In this document: positions 1 through 10,518 of the stretch, piece after piece | Layout of the letters: each line of letters starts with the position of its first letter | Numbering within the stretch: position 1 is the first letter of the stretch | From: Kofleriaceae bacterium | Lineage (GTDB): Bacteria; Myxococcota_A; Polyangia; Haliangiales; Haliangiaceae | Direction: 5' to 3' | Assembly (NCBI GenBank): GCA_018057825.1 | Contig: JAGPCY010000017.1 | Span: forward strand, 62,001 to 126,000 | DNA length: 64,000 nt | Program-made: the position numbers and the translations under genes | Notes under the pieces: model-generated | What the model saw: the letters and a program-made list of their open reading frames with translations, nothing else | Told to the model about the DNA's origin: nothing | The model's database searches: none

Positions 1-1
1 G

Positions 2-121
2 CAAGATCCGTCGATCGCGTCGAGCTTGAAGTTCCTGCGCCGGACCCCGTGGGCGCGCGACAAGGTCGAGGGCCTGTACCTGTTCATGCTGCGCGAGCGC
101 GCCCGCGCGGCGCGGCGTTGA
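2..121 (+). CDS. VF530/DUF2132 family protein, C-terminal fragment
   Basis: The window opens inside this gene, and only about 39 C-terminal residues remain before the TGA at 119-121. The readable end has [13 protein letters not shown] followed by DKVEGLYL. This matches the conserved C-terminus of the small VF530-type (DUF2132) proteins, which usually end with an S-LKFLR-TPWAR-KVE-LY block. The structure of VF530 suggests DNA binding, but the function in vivo is unknown. A basic tail (RERARAARR) follows. The gene is convergent with the sigma54 activator that ends 15 nt downstream. The start lies outside the window. The family call rests on one short but very characteristic motif. Confidence 0.72.
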   Translation, partial: QDPSIASSLKFLRRTPWARDKVEGLYLFMLRERARAARR

Positions 122-136
122 TCGTCGGCGCCGCGG

Positions 137-1447
137 TCACAGCCCGTAGCGCTTGAGCTTCTCGTACAAGGTCGACTGCGCGATGCCCAGGGCCTTGGCG
201 GCCCGGGTCCGGTTGCCGCCCTCGCGGGCCAGGGTCTGGGCGATCGCGGCGCGCTCGATCGCCGCCAGCGACTGCCCGGCCAGCGGCAGCTCGGCCAGGT
301 CGGCGGGGTCGCGGTCGGGGTCGCGGTCGAGCTCGCGCGCGCGATCGCGGCGCGGCGCCGCCGCCGGAAACATCAGGTGGCGAACGTCGAGGACCGGGCC
401 GTCGAGCATGGCCAGCGCGGTGGTCACGACGTTGCGCAGCTCGCGGACGTTGCCCGGCCAGTCGTAGGCCGCCAGGGCCGCCATCGCCGCCGGCGTGGCG
501 TGGGCTCGCCCCTCGAGGAGGGCGTCGACCAGGAGCGGCAGATCCTCGGGCCGGGCGCGCAGCGGTGGCACCTCGACCACCGCGGCCGTGACCCGGAAGT
601 ACAGATCGTGACGGAACCGGCCGGCCGCGACCTCGGCCGCCAGATCGCGGTTGGTCGCCGCGATCACTCGGACGTCGACCGCCAGCTCGACCGAGCCGCC
701 GACCCGCCGGACCTCGCGCTGCTCGAGGGCGCGCAGGAGGCGCGGCTGCAGCTCGAGAGGCAGCTCGCCCAGCTCGTCGAGGAACAGGGTGCCACCGGCG
801 GCCCGCTCGAAGGCCCCGGCCCGCTCGGCGACCGCGCCGGTGAACGCGCCCTTCTCGTGGCCGAACAGCTCGCTCTCGATGAGCGAGGCGGTGACCGCGC
901 CGCAGTCGAACACCACCAGCGGCCCACCGGCGCGCGGGCTGGCCTCGTGGACCGCGTGGGCCAAGAGGTCCTTGCCGGTGCCGGTCTCGCCGGCGAGGAG
1001 GATCGTGACCTCCGAGCCCGCCAGCTTGTCGAGCATCGCGAACACCGCGACCATCGCCGGCGCCGCCGAGGTCGCGCCGCCGAAGCGCAGCGGCGCCGGG
1101 GCCGGGGCGTCGGACTCGACGAACAACCGGCTGCCGCCGATCACCGCGACCACGCCGGGCGCCAGCAGGGCCTCGCGGATCGCGGCGCCGCCGACCAGCG
1201 TGCCGTTGGTCGAGCCGAGGTCGCGCAGCACCACGCCGCTCGCGGTCGGCTCGAGCTCGCAATGCAGTCGCGACACGTGGGGATCGGCGACCACCAGATC
1301 GGCGTCGCTGCCGCTGCCGACCCGCAGTCGACGCCGGCTGAGCGGCTGCCGCACCAGGGTGCCGTCAGCGCCGATCAGGCTGACCCAGCGCGGCGCGGGG
1401 GCGGCGATCGGCGCGAGCTGTTGCGTCGGGGCGCGAGAGCGGGCCAT
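137..1447 (-). CDS. FHA-domain sigma54-dependent transcriptional activator
   Basis: This is a bacterial enhancer-binding protein of 436 aa. Residues about 20-110 form an FHA domain with the RVGSGSDADL, SRLHCEL and GSTNGT signatures, so input probably comes from a phosphothreonine partner. The AAA+ domain has Walker A GETGTGKD, an intact GAFTGA sigma54-contact loop, Walker [13 protein letters not shown] and a conserved AATNRDL sensor region. The last ~45 residues are a Fis-type helix-turn-helix (NRTRAAKALGIAQSTLYEKL). Myxobacteria commonly couple such FHA activators to Ser/Thr kinases. No kinase is adjacent here, so the partner and target promoters are unknown. It is transcribed leftward and alone, with a 157-bp divergent spacer to the next gene. 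Confidence 0.93.
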   Translation of the reverse strand: MARSRAPTQQLAPIAAPAPRWVSLIGADGTLVRQPLSRRRLRVGSGSDADLVVADPHVSRLHCELEPTASGVVLRDLGSTNGTLVGGAAIREALLAPGVVAVIGGSRLFVESDAPAPAPLRFGGATSAAPAMVAVFAMLDKLAGSEVTILLAGETGTGKDLLAHAVHEASPRAGGPLVVFDCGAVTASLIESELFGHEKGAFTGAVAERAGAFERAAGGTLFLDELGELPLELQPRLLRALEQREVRRVGGSVELAVDVRVIAATNRDLAAEVAAGRFRHDLYFRVTAAVVEVPPLRARPEDLPLLVDALLEGRAHATPAAMAALAAYDWPGNVRELRNVVTTALAMLDGPVLDVRHLMFPAAAPRRDRARELDRDPDRDPADLAELPLAGQSLAAIERAAIAQTLAREGGNRTRAAKALGIAQSTLYEKLKRYGL

Positions 1448-1604
1448 GACCGGATTCCGGTGACCACCCTCCGGATTTCGGAGAGTGGTGCCATTGTGTC
1501 ACCGCGCCAGGCTGCGGCCAGCGAATAAGTCGCCGAGATCGTGCGGGCCCGAGGAGACCGCGGCGGCGGCGCTCATGGCACGCCCCTTGATGTAGCTCCG
1601 GTCC

Positions 1605-2252
1605 ATGTCTGGTCTCGCGTTCCTGCCTCTCGTCGCGGTCGGGTGGTTCGCCCAGCCGGCGGCGCTGCCAGGCTCGGTCGTCGACGCCACCACCGCGGCC
1701 CTCGAACGCGCCGCCGAGGTGCTGGCGGCCGACCGGGTCGAGGTCACGATCTTCGACGTCAACCACCCGTCGAGCCACACCTTCACGATCGGCAAGGACG
1801 GCGACGTCGACGCCGACACGATGAAGCGCCTGCGCGCGCTGTTTCAGTGCAAGCGCACCCACCGCCAGCACGCGGTCGACCGCGGGCTCTTGCGCATGAT
1901 CGCCGACGTCGGCGCCCGCTGGCCCGGCCAGACCATCGAGTACGTGTCGGCCTTCCGCGCCACCGACGCTCGGTCGTCGCGCCACCGCCAGGGCCGGGCC
2001 TTCGACTTCCGCATCCGTGGCGTCACGACCTCCGAGGTCCGCGACTACGTCTGGGCCACCCACCGCGAGGTCGGCGTCGGCTGGTACCCGGGCAGCGACT
2101 TCGTCCACCTCGATCACCGCCCGGGCGACAAGGACTACGCCTGGACCGACCTCAACGGTCGCGAGATCCGCAACCCGTACTGGTCGGTCAAGGCCCGTCG
2201 CCCGGCCGAGGCCGAGACGACCGCGAAGCCGCGGCGCGGCGCCGGCTCGTAG
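1605..2252 (+). CDS. DUF882/YcbK-like M15-type peptidoglycan peptidase, exported
   Basis: A 215-aa protein with a short hydrophobic N-terminus compatible with export. It carries the zinc-ligand signatures of the DUF882/M15 LAS-type peptidases: SRHRQGRAFD (S-x-H-x-x-G-x-A-x-D) near residue 126 and VGWYPGSDFVHLDH near residue 157. Relatives such as YcbK/MepK cleave peptidoglycan cross-links in the periplasm. An endopeptidase or carboxypeptidase role is inferred from family only. The C-terminus is a basic, low-complexity tail. The ATG at 1605 was chosen because it starts just before the hydrophobic segment. The gene is convergent with gluQ, whose stop lies 3 nt downstream. Confidence 0.8.
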   Translation: MSGLAFLPLVAVGWFAQPAALPGSVVDATTAALERAAEVLAADRVEVTIFDVNHPSSHTFTIGKDGDVDADTMKRLRALFQCKRTHRQHAVDRGLLRMIADVGARWPGQTIEYVSAFRATDARSSRHRQGRAFDFRIRGVTTSEVRDYVWATHREVGVGWYPGSDFVHLDHRPGDKDYAWTDLNGREIRNPYWSVKARRPAEAETTAKPRRGAGS

Positions 2253-2255
2253 ACC

Positions 2256-3170
2256 TCAGGTCAGCGCCAGGTCACCGTCGCGCCACTCGACCCGGCGATC
2301 GTCGACGGCCACCCGCGACCACGCGAAGTCGGCGACCAGCGCGCGCGCCGCGATCGGCGCCGACGTCGGGGTCAGGCCGGCCGCCCAGGCCAGCCACCCG
2401 CACAGGCCCGGCCCGTCGTAGCGCGCGCGCAGGTGCGACGCCGGGATCGAGCCGTGGAGCTTGGCCAGCTTGCCGCCGAGCTCGGCGAGGAGCAGCAGGT
2501 GATGGCGGTAGCGCGGTCGCGGCAGGCCGAGGGCCTCCTGGAGCCGGACCTGGGTCGCCGTCGACGGCGCGATATCGCGGCCGCGCACCACCCGATCGAT
2601 CCCGGCGGCGGCGTCGTCGACCACCACCGCGAGCTGGTACGCGATCACGCCGTCGCGCCGGACCACGATCGGATCGCCCATGTCGCGGGCCGGGTCCTGG
2701 GACAGGTCGAGGCCGCTGTCGTCGGTCAAGGCCAGCCAGCCGTCGTCGAGGCGGGCCCGCACCACCGCGCCTGGCGCGCGCCAGCCGTCGGGCGGCAGCG
2801 GTCGATCGCGGCAGCGGTTGTCGTAGGCCCAGCCGCCGTCGGGGGCGCGCCGCCCACCGGCGCGATCGCGGCGCGAGCACGTGCACGGGTACAGCCGCCC
2901 GGCCGCGGCCAGGCGATCGAGGGCGGCCTCGTGATCGGCCCGGCGCTGGCTCTGGACGATCACCTGATCCCAGTCGAGCCCGAGCCAGGCCAGATCGTCG
3001 ACGAGCTGGGCCTGCCACTCGGCGCGGCACCGGGTGTGATCGAGATCCTCGAGGCGCAGGAGCGCCTGGCCGCCGCTCGCGCGGGCGTCGAGCCAGACCA
3101 GGAGCGCCGACAGGAGCGTCCCCGGGTGGGCCTCGCCGGTCGTCGACGGCGCGAACCGCGACACGGTCAT
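2256..3170 (-). CDS. gluQ: Glutamyl-Q tRNA(Asp) synthetase
   Basis: A GluRS paralogue lacking the anticodon-binding domain (about 304 aa, the usual size). The family glutamylates queuosine in the wobble position of tRNA-Asp. Visible signatures are the N-terminal [15 protein letters not shown] (HIGH-type motif), the [11 protein letters not shown] segment, the zinc site CTC followed by [20 protein letters not shown], and a KLAKLHGS motif replacing KMSKS. The zinc pattern (C-x-C...Y-x3-C) is typical of GluQ rather than full GluRS. I place the start at the ATG at 3170. An upstream GTG at 3176 is possible, but a TACGCT -10-like hexamer ends 7 nt before the ATG. The gene is divergent from the DUF454 gene. 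Confidence 0.92.
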   Translation of the reverse strand: MTVSRFAPSTTGEAHPGTLLSALLVWLDARASGGQALLRLEDLDHTRCRAEWQAQLVDDLAWLGLDWDQVIVQSQRRADHEAALDRLAAAGRLYPCTCSRRDRAGGRRAPDGGWAYDNRCRDRPLPPDGWRAPGAVVRARLDDGWLALTDDSGLDLSQDPARDMGDPIVVRRDGVIAYQLAVVVDDAAAGIDRVVRGRDIAPSTATQVRLQEALGLPRPRYRHHLLLLAELGGKLAKLHGSIPASHLRARYDGPGLCGWLAWAAGLTPTSAPIAARALVADFAWSRVAVDDRRVEWRDGDLALT

Positions 3171-3218
3171 CGCCACCAGCGTACCGCTGGCGACGCCGGC
3201 GTGCGAGGATGCCGCGCC

Positions 3219-3602
3219 ATGGCGTTGGCCCCGATCCGCTGGCTGTACATCGGCCTGGGCTGGATCTGCTTCGGCCTCGGGGTCGCCGGCGTGATCTTGC
3301 CCGGCCTACCCGCCACGCCGTTCATGCTCCTGGCCCTCGGCGCCTTCGCCCGCGGCTCGCCGCGCCTCGAGGCCTGGCTCCTGGCCCACCGGATCTTCGG
3401 CCCGACGCTCCGGGCCTGGCGCGCCCACCGCGTGATCTCCTGGCGCACCAAGTGGGTCTCGTGGCTGTCGATGATCGCGTCGCTGGTCTACCTGATCGGC
3501 TGGTCGTCGGCGCCGTGGTGGGTCACGGCGATCGCCGCCGCGGCCATGGCCTACGGCGCGTGGTTCGTCGCGCGCTGCCCGTCGCGGCCGCCGGCCGCGT
3601 GA
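3219..3602 (+). CDS. DUF454 (YbaN-like) inner membrane protein
   Basis: A small membrane protein of 127 aa. The N-terminus [28 protein letters not shown] and the following [15 protein letters not shown] segment match the conserved core of the DUF454/YbaN family. That family is short, with three to four transmembrane helices and no assigned function. Two further hydrophobic segments (around residues 78-117) complete the topology. The start at 3219 is the only ATG consistent with the family N-terminus, and it leaves a 48-bp divergent spacer to gluQ. A GAGGAT hexamer ends 8 nt before the start. It ends 28 nt before the convergent helicase gene. Confidence 0.82.
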   Translation: MALAPIRWLYIGLGWICFGLGVAGVILPGLPATPFMLLALGAFARGSPRLEAWLLAHRIFGPTLRAWRAHRVISWRTKWVSWLSMIASLVYLIGWSSAPWWVTAIAAAAMAYGAWFVARCPSRPPAA

Positions 3603-3630
3603 TCAACCCGCGCCGATCAGCCCGCGCCGA

Positions 3631-5916
3631 TCAACCCAGGGGCGCGAGCAGATCGTCGATGTCGCCGGCCGACAGCCCGGGCAGCGCGTCGGCGCCGTCG
3701 GCGATGATGCTGTCGGCGAGCTGGCGCTTGCGCTTCTGCAGACCCAGCATGCGGTCCTCGACCGAGCCGGCCGCGATCAGGCTGAACGCGAACACCGGCT
3801 TCTGCTGGCCGATGCGGTAGGCGCGATCGGTGGCCTGGGCCTGGACCGCCGGGTTCCACCACGGATCGTAGTGGATGACGGTGTCGGCCGAGGTCAGGTT
3901 CAGGCCGGCGCCGCCGGCCTTCAGGCTGATCAAGAACACGTCGGCGCGGCCGCGCTCGAAGGCGTCGATCGGCTTCTGCCGATCGGCGGTGGCGCCGGTC
4001 AGGGTGACGTGGCCGACGCCGAGCCCGAGCAGGCCCTCGCTGATGAGCGCCAGCATGCGCGCGAACTGCGAGAACACCAGGATCCGGCGGCCGGCGCCGA
4101 GCTGCTGGGTGATCAGCTCGAGCAGCATGGTGTACTTGGCGCTGTCGGTGACCTTCTTGGCCGCCTCGACGCCGACCAGGCGCGGGTCGCAGCACACCTG
4201 GCGCAGCTTGAGCAGCGCGTCGAGGATCGCGATCTGCGAGCCGCCGATGCCGCGCTCGCGGATCTGGGCGCGGACGTCGGCGTGGGCCGCCATGCGCAGG
4301 CCCTCGTACAGCTCGCGCTGGGCGCCCGACAGATCGACGGCGCGGACGATCTCGGTCTTGGGCGGCAGCTCCTTGGCCACCGACTCCTTGGTCCGGCGCA
4401 GGAGGTAGGGCCGGACCCGCGACCGCAGGGCGTCGAGCCGACGGGTCTCGCCGTGCTGCTCGATCGGGATCCGGAAGCTGGCCTTGAACTCGTCGGCGGT
4501 GCCGAGCATGCCGGGGTTGACCAGGTCGAACAGCGCCCACAGCTCGCCCAGGTGGTTCTCGATCGGCGTGCCCGACAGCGCCAGCCGGTTGTCGGCGCCG
4601 AGCGCGCGGATCGCCTCGTGGGCCAGGCCGTCGGGGTTCTTGACCGCGTGGGCCTCGTCGAGGACCACGGTGTGGAAGCGGTGCGCGGCCAGGGCGTCCT
4701 TGTCGCGCCACACCAGCGGGTAGGTGGTGATCGCGACGTCGTGGCTGGCGATCTCGGCCAGGCGCTCGGCGCGGTGGGCGCCGTGGAGCGGCACCACCTT
4801 GAGCGACGGCGCGAACTTGCCGAACTCGCGCTGCCAGTTGCCGACCAGGCTGGTCAAGGTGACGATCAGGATCGGTCGATCGAGCCGCCCAGCCTCCTTC
4901 TCGAGGAGGACGTGGGCGATGGTCTGGAGCGTCTTGCCCAGGCCCATGTCGTCGGCGAGGATGCCGCCGGTGGCGCAGGCCCGCAGGTGCTGCAGCCAGC
5001 GCACGCCGTCCTCCTGGTAGCCGCGCAGGGTCGCGGCCAGGCCAGCGGCGGCGACCGGCGCGTCCGTGCGCGGGCCCAGCGCTAGATCGTAGCCGAGGTC
5101 GCGGACCTCGGTGGCGCCGGTCCAGCGCACCGGGCGGCCGGTGTCGTGGAGCGCCGCGCCCAGCTCGGCCAGGGCGGTGGCCCGGGTCAGGTGGGCGCCG
5201 AGCTTGCCGTCGCGCTCGCGGTACATCTCGCGCAGGACCGCGAGCAACAGGCGCAGGCGCTCGGGCGGCACCGGCAAGTAGCGCTTGTCGCCGACCGGGA
5301 CTGCGATGCACTTGCGCGGCGTCCGCGCGAGCTGCTCGAGGCTCGAGGTGGCGTCGAGGATCGCCAGGAGCGCCGGCAACAGATCGACGCGGTGGCCGTC
5401 GACGTCGACCCCGAGCTCGACGCTGAACCAGTCGGGGCGCTGCTCGTCGCCGGCGACGGTGGCGGTCAACGGCACGTCCTCGGACACGGTCTGCCACGGG
5501 TAGTCGGCGGCGACCTCGACCCGCCAGCCCAGGGTCCGAAGCTGCGGCAGGGCGTAGGCCGAGAACGCGCACAGGGCGTGGACGTCGCGATCGAGGCGGA
5601 CCGCGTAGTCGACCGCGCCGTCGGTCTCGCAGTCGTCGAGACACGACAGATCGATCGCGCCCAGGCCCTCGAGGATGCGGCGGGCGCTGACCTCGGCCGC
5701 GCCGTCGCGACGGACCCGCGGGGTGGCGGCGGCCCGGGTCCCGGCCCGGACCAGGAGCCCGCCATAGTCGAAGTCGAGCCGGACCGTGGCCACCTCGAGC
5801 TCGTCGCCGTCGACCCACACGGTGGCCACCGCCAGGCGCGCCACCGGGACGCACGGCACGGCCGCGGGGGCGGCGCCGGTCCCGGCGGTGATCGGTCGAG
5901 GCAGCGGTGGTGCCAT
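3631..5916 (-). CDS. SNF2-family DEAD/DEAH helicase
   Basis: A 761-aa Swi2/Snf2 ATPase, predicted to be a DNA translocase or remodeller (role inferred from family). Residues ~1-280 are a poorly conserved N-terminal region typical of bacterial SNF2 proteins. The ATPase core follows: Walker A DDMGLGKT near residue 320, DEAH box LDEAHAVKN near 418 and motif III ALSGTPIENHLGEL. The helicase C domain has ILVFSQF, SLKAGGAGLNLTSAD, HYDPWWNP and the Q-ATDRAYRIGQ arginine-finger motif near residue 690. No SWIM zinc finger is evident. It is a single gene with its own divergent upstream region (5917-6042). I see no adjacent methylase, nuclease or phospholipase D partner that would suggest a defence islet. 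Confidence 0.93.
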   Translation of the reverse strand: MAPPLPRPITAGTGAAPAAVPCVPVARLAVATVWVDGDELEVATVRLDFDYGGLLVRAGTRAAATPRVRRDGAAEVSARRILEGLGAIDLSCLDDCETDGAVDYAVRLDRDVHALCAFSAYALPQLRTLGWRVEVAADYPWQTVSEDVPLTATVAGDEQRPDWFSVELGVDVDGHRVDLLPALLAILDATSSLEQLARTPRKCIAVPVGDKRYLPVPPERLRLLLAVLREMYRERDGKLGAHLTRATALAELGAALHDTGRPVRWTGATEVRDLGYDLALGPRTDAPVAAAGLAATLRGYQEDGVRWLQHLRACATGGILADDMGLGKTLQTIAHVLLEKEAGRLDRPILIVTLTSLVGNWQREFGKFAPSLKVVPLHGAHRAERLAEIASHDVAITTYPLVWRDKDALAAHRFHTVVLDEAHAVKNPDGLAHEAIRALGADNRLALSGTPIENHLGELWALFDLVNPGMLGTADEFKASFRIPIEQHGETRRLDALRSRVRPYLLRRTKESVAKELPPKTEIVRAVDLSGAQRELYEGLRMAAHADVRAQIRERGIGGSQIAILDALLKLRQVCCDPRLVGVEAAKKVTDSAKYTMLLELITQQLGAGRRILVFSQFARMLALISEGLLGLGVGHVTLTGATADRQKPIDAFERGRADVFLISLKAGGAGLNLTSADTVIHYDPWWNPAVQAQATDRAYRIGQQKPVFAFSLIAAGSVEDRMLGLQKRKRQLADSIIADGADALPGLSAGDIDDLLAPLG

Positions 5917-6042
5917 GCCCCAAAATCCCTATCAACTCGCGATCGTCGGGTAAAGAAACCGGCGGCACCGCGACACTGATCAGATGGATCGTGGTGATCC
6001 GGACGCGGTACGCTGGTCGCGGCGCTTGCGCCGATCGATCCG

Positions 6043-7239
6043 ATGCGCATCCCCCCCTCGCCTGTCCTCGCGCTCGCCCTCGGGCTGACCGCCGCGGCGT
6101 GCGCCGAGTCGCCCGAGCTCGGCGCGCAGACCGCCGCCGCCACCGTCGGTGACTACGTGACCACCGCGTGCTCGACCGCGGTCGTGCTCGAGCTGTCGCG
6201 GCAGATCGCCGCCGAGGTCGACTGCCTCGATCCGGGTCAGCTCGTGGCGTTCCCCGAGGGCAACGGCATCGCCTTCACCGGCGGCGCGATCCTGCCCTAC
6301 GTCAGCGAGGCGGCGCGCGCCGACCTGCTCGACGCGGTGGCCGCGGGCGGTGGCCTGACCCTCGAGCTGACCTCGGCCTACCGCACGGTGGCGCAGCAGT
6401 ACTTGCTCTACCGCTGGTACCAGCTCGGGCGCTGCGGCATCCCGATCGCCGCGGCTCCCGGGGCCAGCAACCACGAGAGCGGGCGCGCGATCGATGTCCG
6501 CAACTGGTCGGCCTGGGTGACGCTCCTCGGCGCCCACGGCTGGAGCCACGACGTGCCGGGCGACGACGTCCACTTCGATCACGCGGCGTCGCCGGATCTG
6601 CGCGGCACCGACGTGCTGGCCTTCCAGCGCCTGTGGAACCGCAACCAGCCGAGCCAGGCGATCGACGAGGATGGCGTGTGGGGCCCGATGACCGAGCTGG
6701 CGATGCGCATGGCGCCGGCCGAGGGCTTCCCGCTCGGCGCGAGCTGCGCGCCGACCGGACCCGCCGTCGCGATCGAGGAGATCATGGCGCCGCGAACGGT
6801 GGCCAGCGGTGCGTCCTTCGCGGTCATCGTGTGGGCGCGCAACACCGGGACCATGGCGTGGCCGGCGGGCACCGCGCTGGTCACCGCCGAACCGCTCGGG
6901 CGCGCCAGCGCGCTGGCCGGCGGCACCTGGCCGGCGCCCGATCGCCCAGCGGTGCTCGCCGCCGAGGTCGCGCCCGGCGACACCGTCGAGTTCGCCTTCG
7001 CCGCGGTCGCGCCCCAGGTCCCGACCGACACCGAGCTGGCCGAGGTCTTCACCCTGGCGATCGGCGACACCCACGTCGGGACGATCGGGCTGGTCGTGAC
7101 GATCACCGCCGACGACGGCGGCGCGAGTGGCGGCGGATGTGCGACGGGAGGGGCGGCGGGAGGGGCGGGAGGGGCGGGCGTGGGGCTCGCGGTGGTCGGG
7201 CTGGTGCTGAGGAGGAGGAGGCGGAGGAGGCGAGACTGA
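6043..7239 (+). CDS. M15-type D,D-carboxypeptidase-like lipoprotein with MYXO-CTERM-like tail
   Basis: A 398-aa exported protein. The N-terminus has a lipoprotein-type signal (LGLTAAAC). Residues ~95-190 are a VanY/M15-like domain with SNHESGRAID and DDVHFDH, the zinc ligands of D,D-carboxypeptidases. A peptidoglycan-binding-like helix region (LAFQRLWNRN...DGVWGPMTELAM) and an Ig-like domain (PRTVASGASFAVIVWARNTG) follow. The C-terminus is a Gly-rich GGGC, a hydrophobic stretch and a run of eight arginines. That matches the Cys / transmembrane / Arg-cluster architecture of MYXO-CTERM surface sorting tags. If both ends are processed, the protein carries two potential anchoring cysteines, which is odd. 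The stop abuts hexamer array 1. Confidence 0.8.
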   Translation: MRIPPSPVLALALGLTAAACAESPELGAQTAAATVGDYVTTACSTAVVLELSRQIAAEVDCLDPGQLVAFPEGNGIAFTGGAILPYVSEAARADLLDAVAAGGGLTLELTSAYRTVAQQYLLYRWYQLGRCGIPIAAAPGASNHESGRAIDVRNWSAWVTLLGAHGWSHDVPGDDVHFDHAASPDLRGTDVLAFQRLWNRNQPSQAIDEDGVWGPMTELAMRMAPAEGFPLGASCAPTGPAVAIEEIMAPRTVASGASFAVIVWARNTGTMAWPAGTALVTAEPLGRASALAGGTWPAPDRPAVLAAEVAPGDTVEFAFAAVAPQVPTDTELAEVFTLAIGDTHVGTIGLVVTITADDGGASGGGCATGGAAGGAGGAGVGLAVVGLVLRRRRRRRRD

Positions 7240-7596
<357 letters not shown>

Positions 7597-7598
<2 letters not shown>

Positions 7599-10497
7599 AG
7601 AGATCGGCGGTCAGGGTCACGAGGTGGCTCGGCTCCCACGGCCGCTCTTCGGCCTCGAGAAGCCGGGTGGTGGCGAGCTGGTAGCGCAGCGCCAAGGGCG
7701 CGCGGAACAACACGAACCGCGCGGTCAGCGCGCCGCCGAAGGCGTAGAGCGGCGGCTCGAAGGAATAGGCCATGGTGGTGAACAGCTCGAGGTCGAGCTG
7801 ACGCAGAAACGACGCCGGCAAGAAGCCGAGGTGGGTCACGCCGCGATCGATCACCCACGGGTAGCGCCAGTCGAGCTCGCCGGTGATCACGACGTCGGTC
7901 AGCGTGGCGAAGGCCTCGAAGCCGCGCAGGCGCTCGACCGCCGCGATCGCGCCCGGCACCTCGGTCGCGGTCGGCTCGTCGTCGATCGTGGGACGGCCCC
8001 ACAGGGTCGCGCCGGGGTCGACGCCGCCCAGGGTCAAGTAGCCGTTGCCGACGCCGCGAAACCGCGCCGCCGCGCCGAGCTGATGCCGGGTCCGGCCGAG
8101 CGTCGCGCCGGCGCCGAGCCGCGCGCCCGTCATCCCGATCGACCGAGCGCCGTCGAGCCCACGCAGGACCGTGAGGTCGGCGGCGATCGCGAACCGGCGA
8201 TAGGCACCGCCCATCGGCGTGGCGACCCCGGCGCGGTAGCCGAGCGCGACCTGACCGCCGAGCCGCGGCGCCTCGACGTAGCTGGCGCCGTCCCAGGCCC
8301 GATCGTCGGTCACCAGGGCCGACAGCGCCACCGACGGCCCGGCCCGCCAGTCGCGACCGACCGTCAAGGCGCCGCCGCGGACGCGCCGATCGCGATCGAT
8401 CGTGGTGCCATCGGGTCGCTCCTCGCGCTCGCGGAAGGTCAGGTGCTGCCCCGAGGCCACCACCAGCCACGGCGCCAGGCTCGACTCGATCACGGTGGCC
8501 TGGCCGCTGACCTCGGCGGTGTCGGTGTCGACGTAGATCGCGCCGCCCCAGCGCAGGTAGCCGAGGCGATCGCCGCCGGCCAGCGCGACGCCAACCGCCA
8601 GCGAGCCGGTCGAGGCCAGGACCGTCGGCACCCGCAGCCGCGGCACGAACAGCCCGTCGAGCCGCGAGTAGGGTCGATCCGAGCGCACCGCGACCGCCGG
8701 GAGCGGCGGCGGCGGCGGCGGTGGCTCGCCGACCCCGGGCGGCACGAGGGCCGGGCCAGCGGCCGGCGGCAGCGCGACCTCGTCGAGGGTGTAGCGCCAG
8801 CCGTCGCGGGCCAGAAACCGCACCCGATCGCCGATCACCCGCGGCTCGAGGGCGCCGTAGGGCGCGTCGGTGATCACCGCGCGGGCGCCGACGCCGTCGG
8901 CGACCACGACCTGGAACCGACCATCGACCGCGTCGAGGAAGACCAGCCGACCGTCGGGCGCGAAGCTGGCGTCGTAGACCGGCCCGCCGGTCGCCGACCG
9001 CAGCTCGGCCAGGCGCGCGCCGGTGGCGGCGTCGAGGAGCCAGATCGCCCACCGCGCGCCGTCCCACACGCTGACCGCCAGCCGGCGACCGTCGGGCGCC
9101 ACGGCCACCCGCAGCGCGTACTGTCCAGGCGCCGCCGACCAGATCGTGCGGGTGACGCGCGACGCCAGGTCGTGGCGGACCAGGCTCCAGCGATCGCCGT
9201 CGCTGGCCAGCGCGTAGTACGACGCGCCGTCGGGGCTCGGGGCGCCGCCCGAGCCCAGCTCCCGCGCGACCTCGACCAGCCGACCGTCGCCGACGGTCAG
9301 GCGCAGGAGCCGCGTGGTCTGGAAGGTCGCGCCCAGGTCGAGGGCGGTCAGGTACAGCTCGCGGCCATCGGCGGTGAAGCCGAGGCCGGTGGTGGTGAGC
9401 GCGTCGGCGATCGCCAAGGTGCGCGGCGGCAGAACCTCGGCCAGGGTCACGCGATCGCGCACCGCGCCGTCGGGCCCACGCACCACCAGCGTGGCCGGGC
9501 GATCGACGTCGTGATCGACGATCGCGGTGGTGCCGTCGGGCGCGATCGCCCAGCGCGCGTCGACACCGAGGCGGTGGCGCACCACCTGATCGGCCGGGCG
9601 CGACCGCACCGGGTAGCGGCGCGCGACGTGGCGGCGGAACTCGGCCACCAGCTCGTCCATGCCCTTGCCGTAGACCTCGTCGAAGCGACCGTCGACGCCC
9701 AAGACGATCGTGGCCGAGGTCGCCTGCTCGCCGATCAGCCGCCACAGCGCGGGCTCGCCGTAGGTCTCGGCCAGCCAGCCGACGAACATCGCGCCGACCA
9801 GGTAGTGGTGGCCGGGGGTCGCCAGACGCGCGTACTCCGACAGCGAGTCGCCGCGCAGGCCGCGACCGCCGGCGTAGGCGGCGTGGAACAGGCTGGTGAA
9901 CACCGGCCAGCGCGGCCGGCCGACGCCGGGCACCAGCCGGGCCTCGTAGTAGGTGGCCAGCCCCTCGAGGAACCACAGATCGAAGCCGCCCTGGGGCGTG
10001 CCGAGGTCGCCGAACACCGTGTCGAGCACGCGCCACAGCCCGCCGATCTGGCGGAGGTGGACGTAGTGGGTCAGCTCGTGACAGCCGGTCATCCCGGGGT
10101 CGGGCGGCAGGCCAAACGCGGTGGTGAAGTCGAGGGTGTCGCCGGTCGGGATCACCGAGACGTCCTCGATGCCCAGGGCCGGCGGGAAGACGTAGGCGTT
10201 GTTGAACGGCGCCTCGGGCAAGACGATCGTGAACTTGCGGCGGGTCAGCGCGTTGTCGACCCGCGCGGCGGCGCGCAGGGCGGTGGCGCAACCCTCGAGG
10301 CGAGCGGCGACGCGCTCGGCCAGGGCCCGACGCGGCGCCGGGTAGTACAGCACGAGCTGATCGGTCTCCATCCGCCGCATGTCGTCCCGCACCACCGCGG
10401 TCTGGACGTCGGTCGGGAAGCGCGGGACGACGGTGGCGCAGCCGAGGGCACAGGCGGTGGCGGCGACGCCGGCGAAGGCGAGGAGCGGTCGGGGCAC
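7597..10497 (-). CDS. Lipoprotein with gluzincin HExxH peptidase, TolB-like propeller and C-terminal barrel-like region
   Basis: A 966-aa exported protein starting at GTG 10497 with lipobox ALGC (Cys20). Residues ~30-290 are a gluzincin-type peptidase with HELTH (His140, Glu141, His144), followed by FLEGLATYYE, which supplies the third-ligand glutamate. Residues ~300-600 contain repeated blade-like units (APDGTTAIVDHD, SPDGASYYAL, APDGRRLAVSVWDG, APDGRLVFLD) of a WD40/TolB-type beta-propeller. The rest is rich in alternating hydrophobic strands typical of outer-membrane surface-antigen barrels. A cell-surface protease or processing factor is inferred. A TATCGT hexamer ends 9 nt before the start. 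The stop codon directly abuts hexamer array 1. Confidence 0.75.
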
Positions 10498-10518
10498 GAC
10501 CGCTTGACGATACGCTCG

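Noticed and set aside
302-336. Short tandem pattern (GGGTCGCGGTC-like) in the first FHA activator gene
   Set aside because: Encodes an in-frame Asp-Arg-Asp-Pro linker within an intact coding region and does not match the intergenic hexamer.
1447-1604. Sigma54-like GGTGCCA in front of the first FHA activator
   Set aside because: No GC-containing -12 element at the required spacing.
3631-5916. Defence-system (DISARM-like) helicase
   Set aside because: No methyltransferase, DUF1998 or PLD partner adjacent; it stands alone among housekeeping-type genes.
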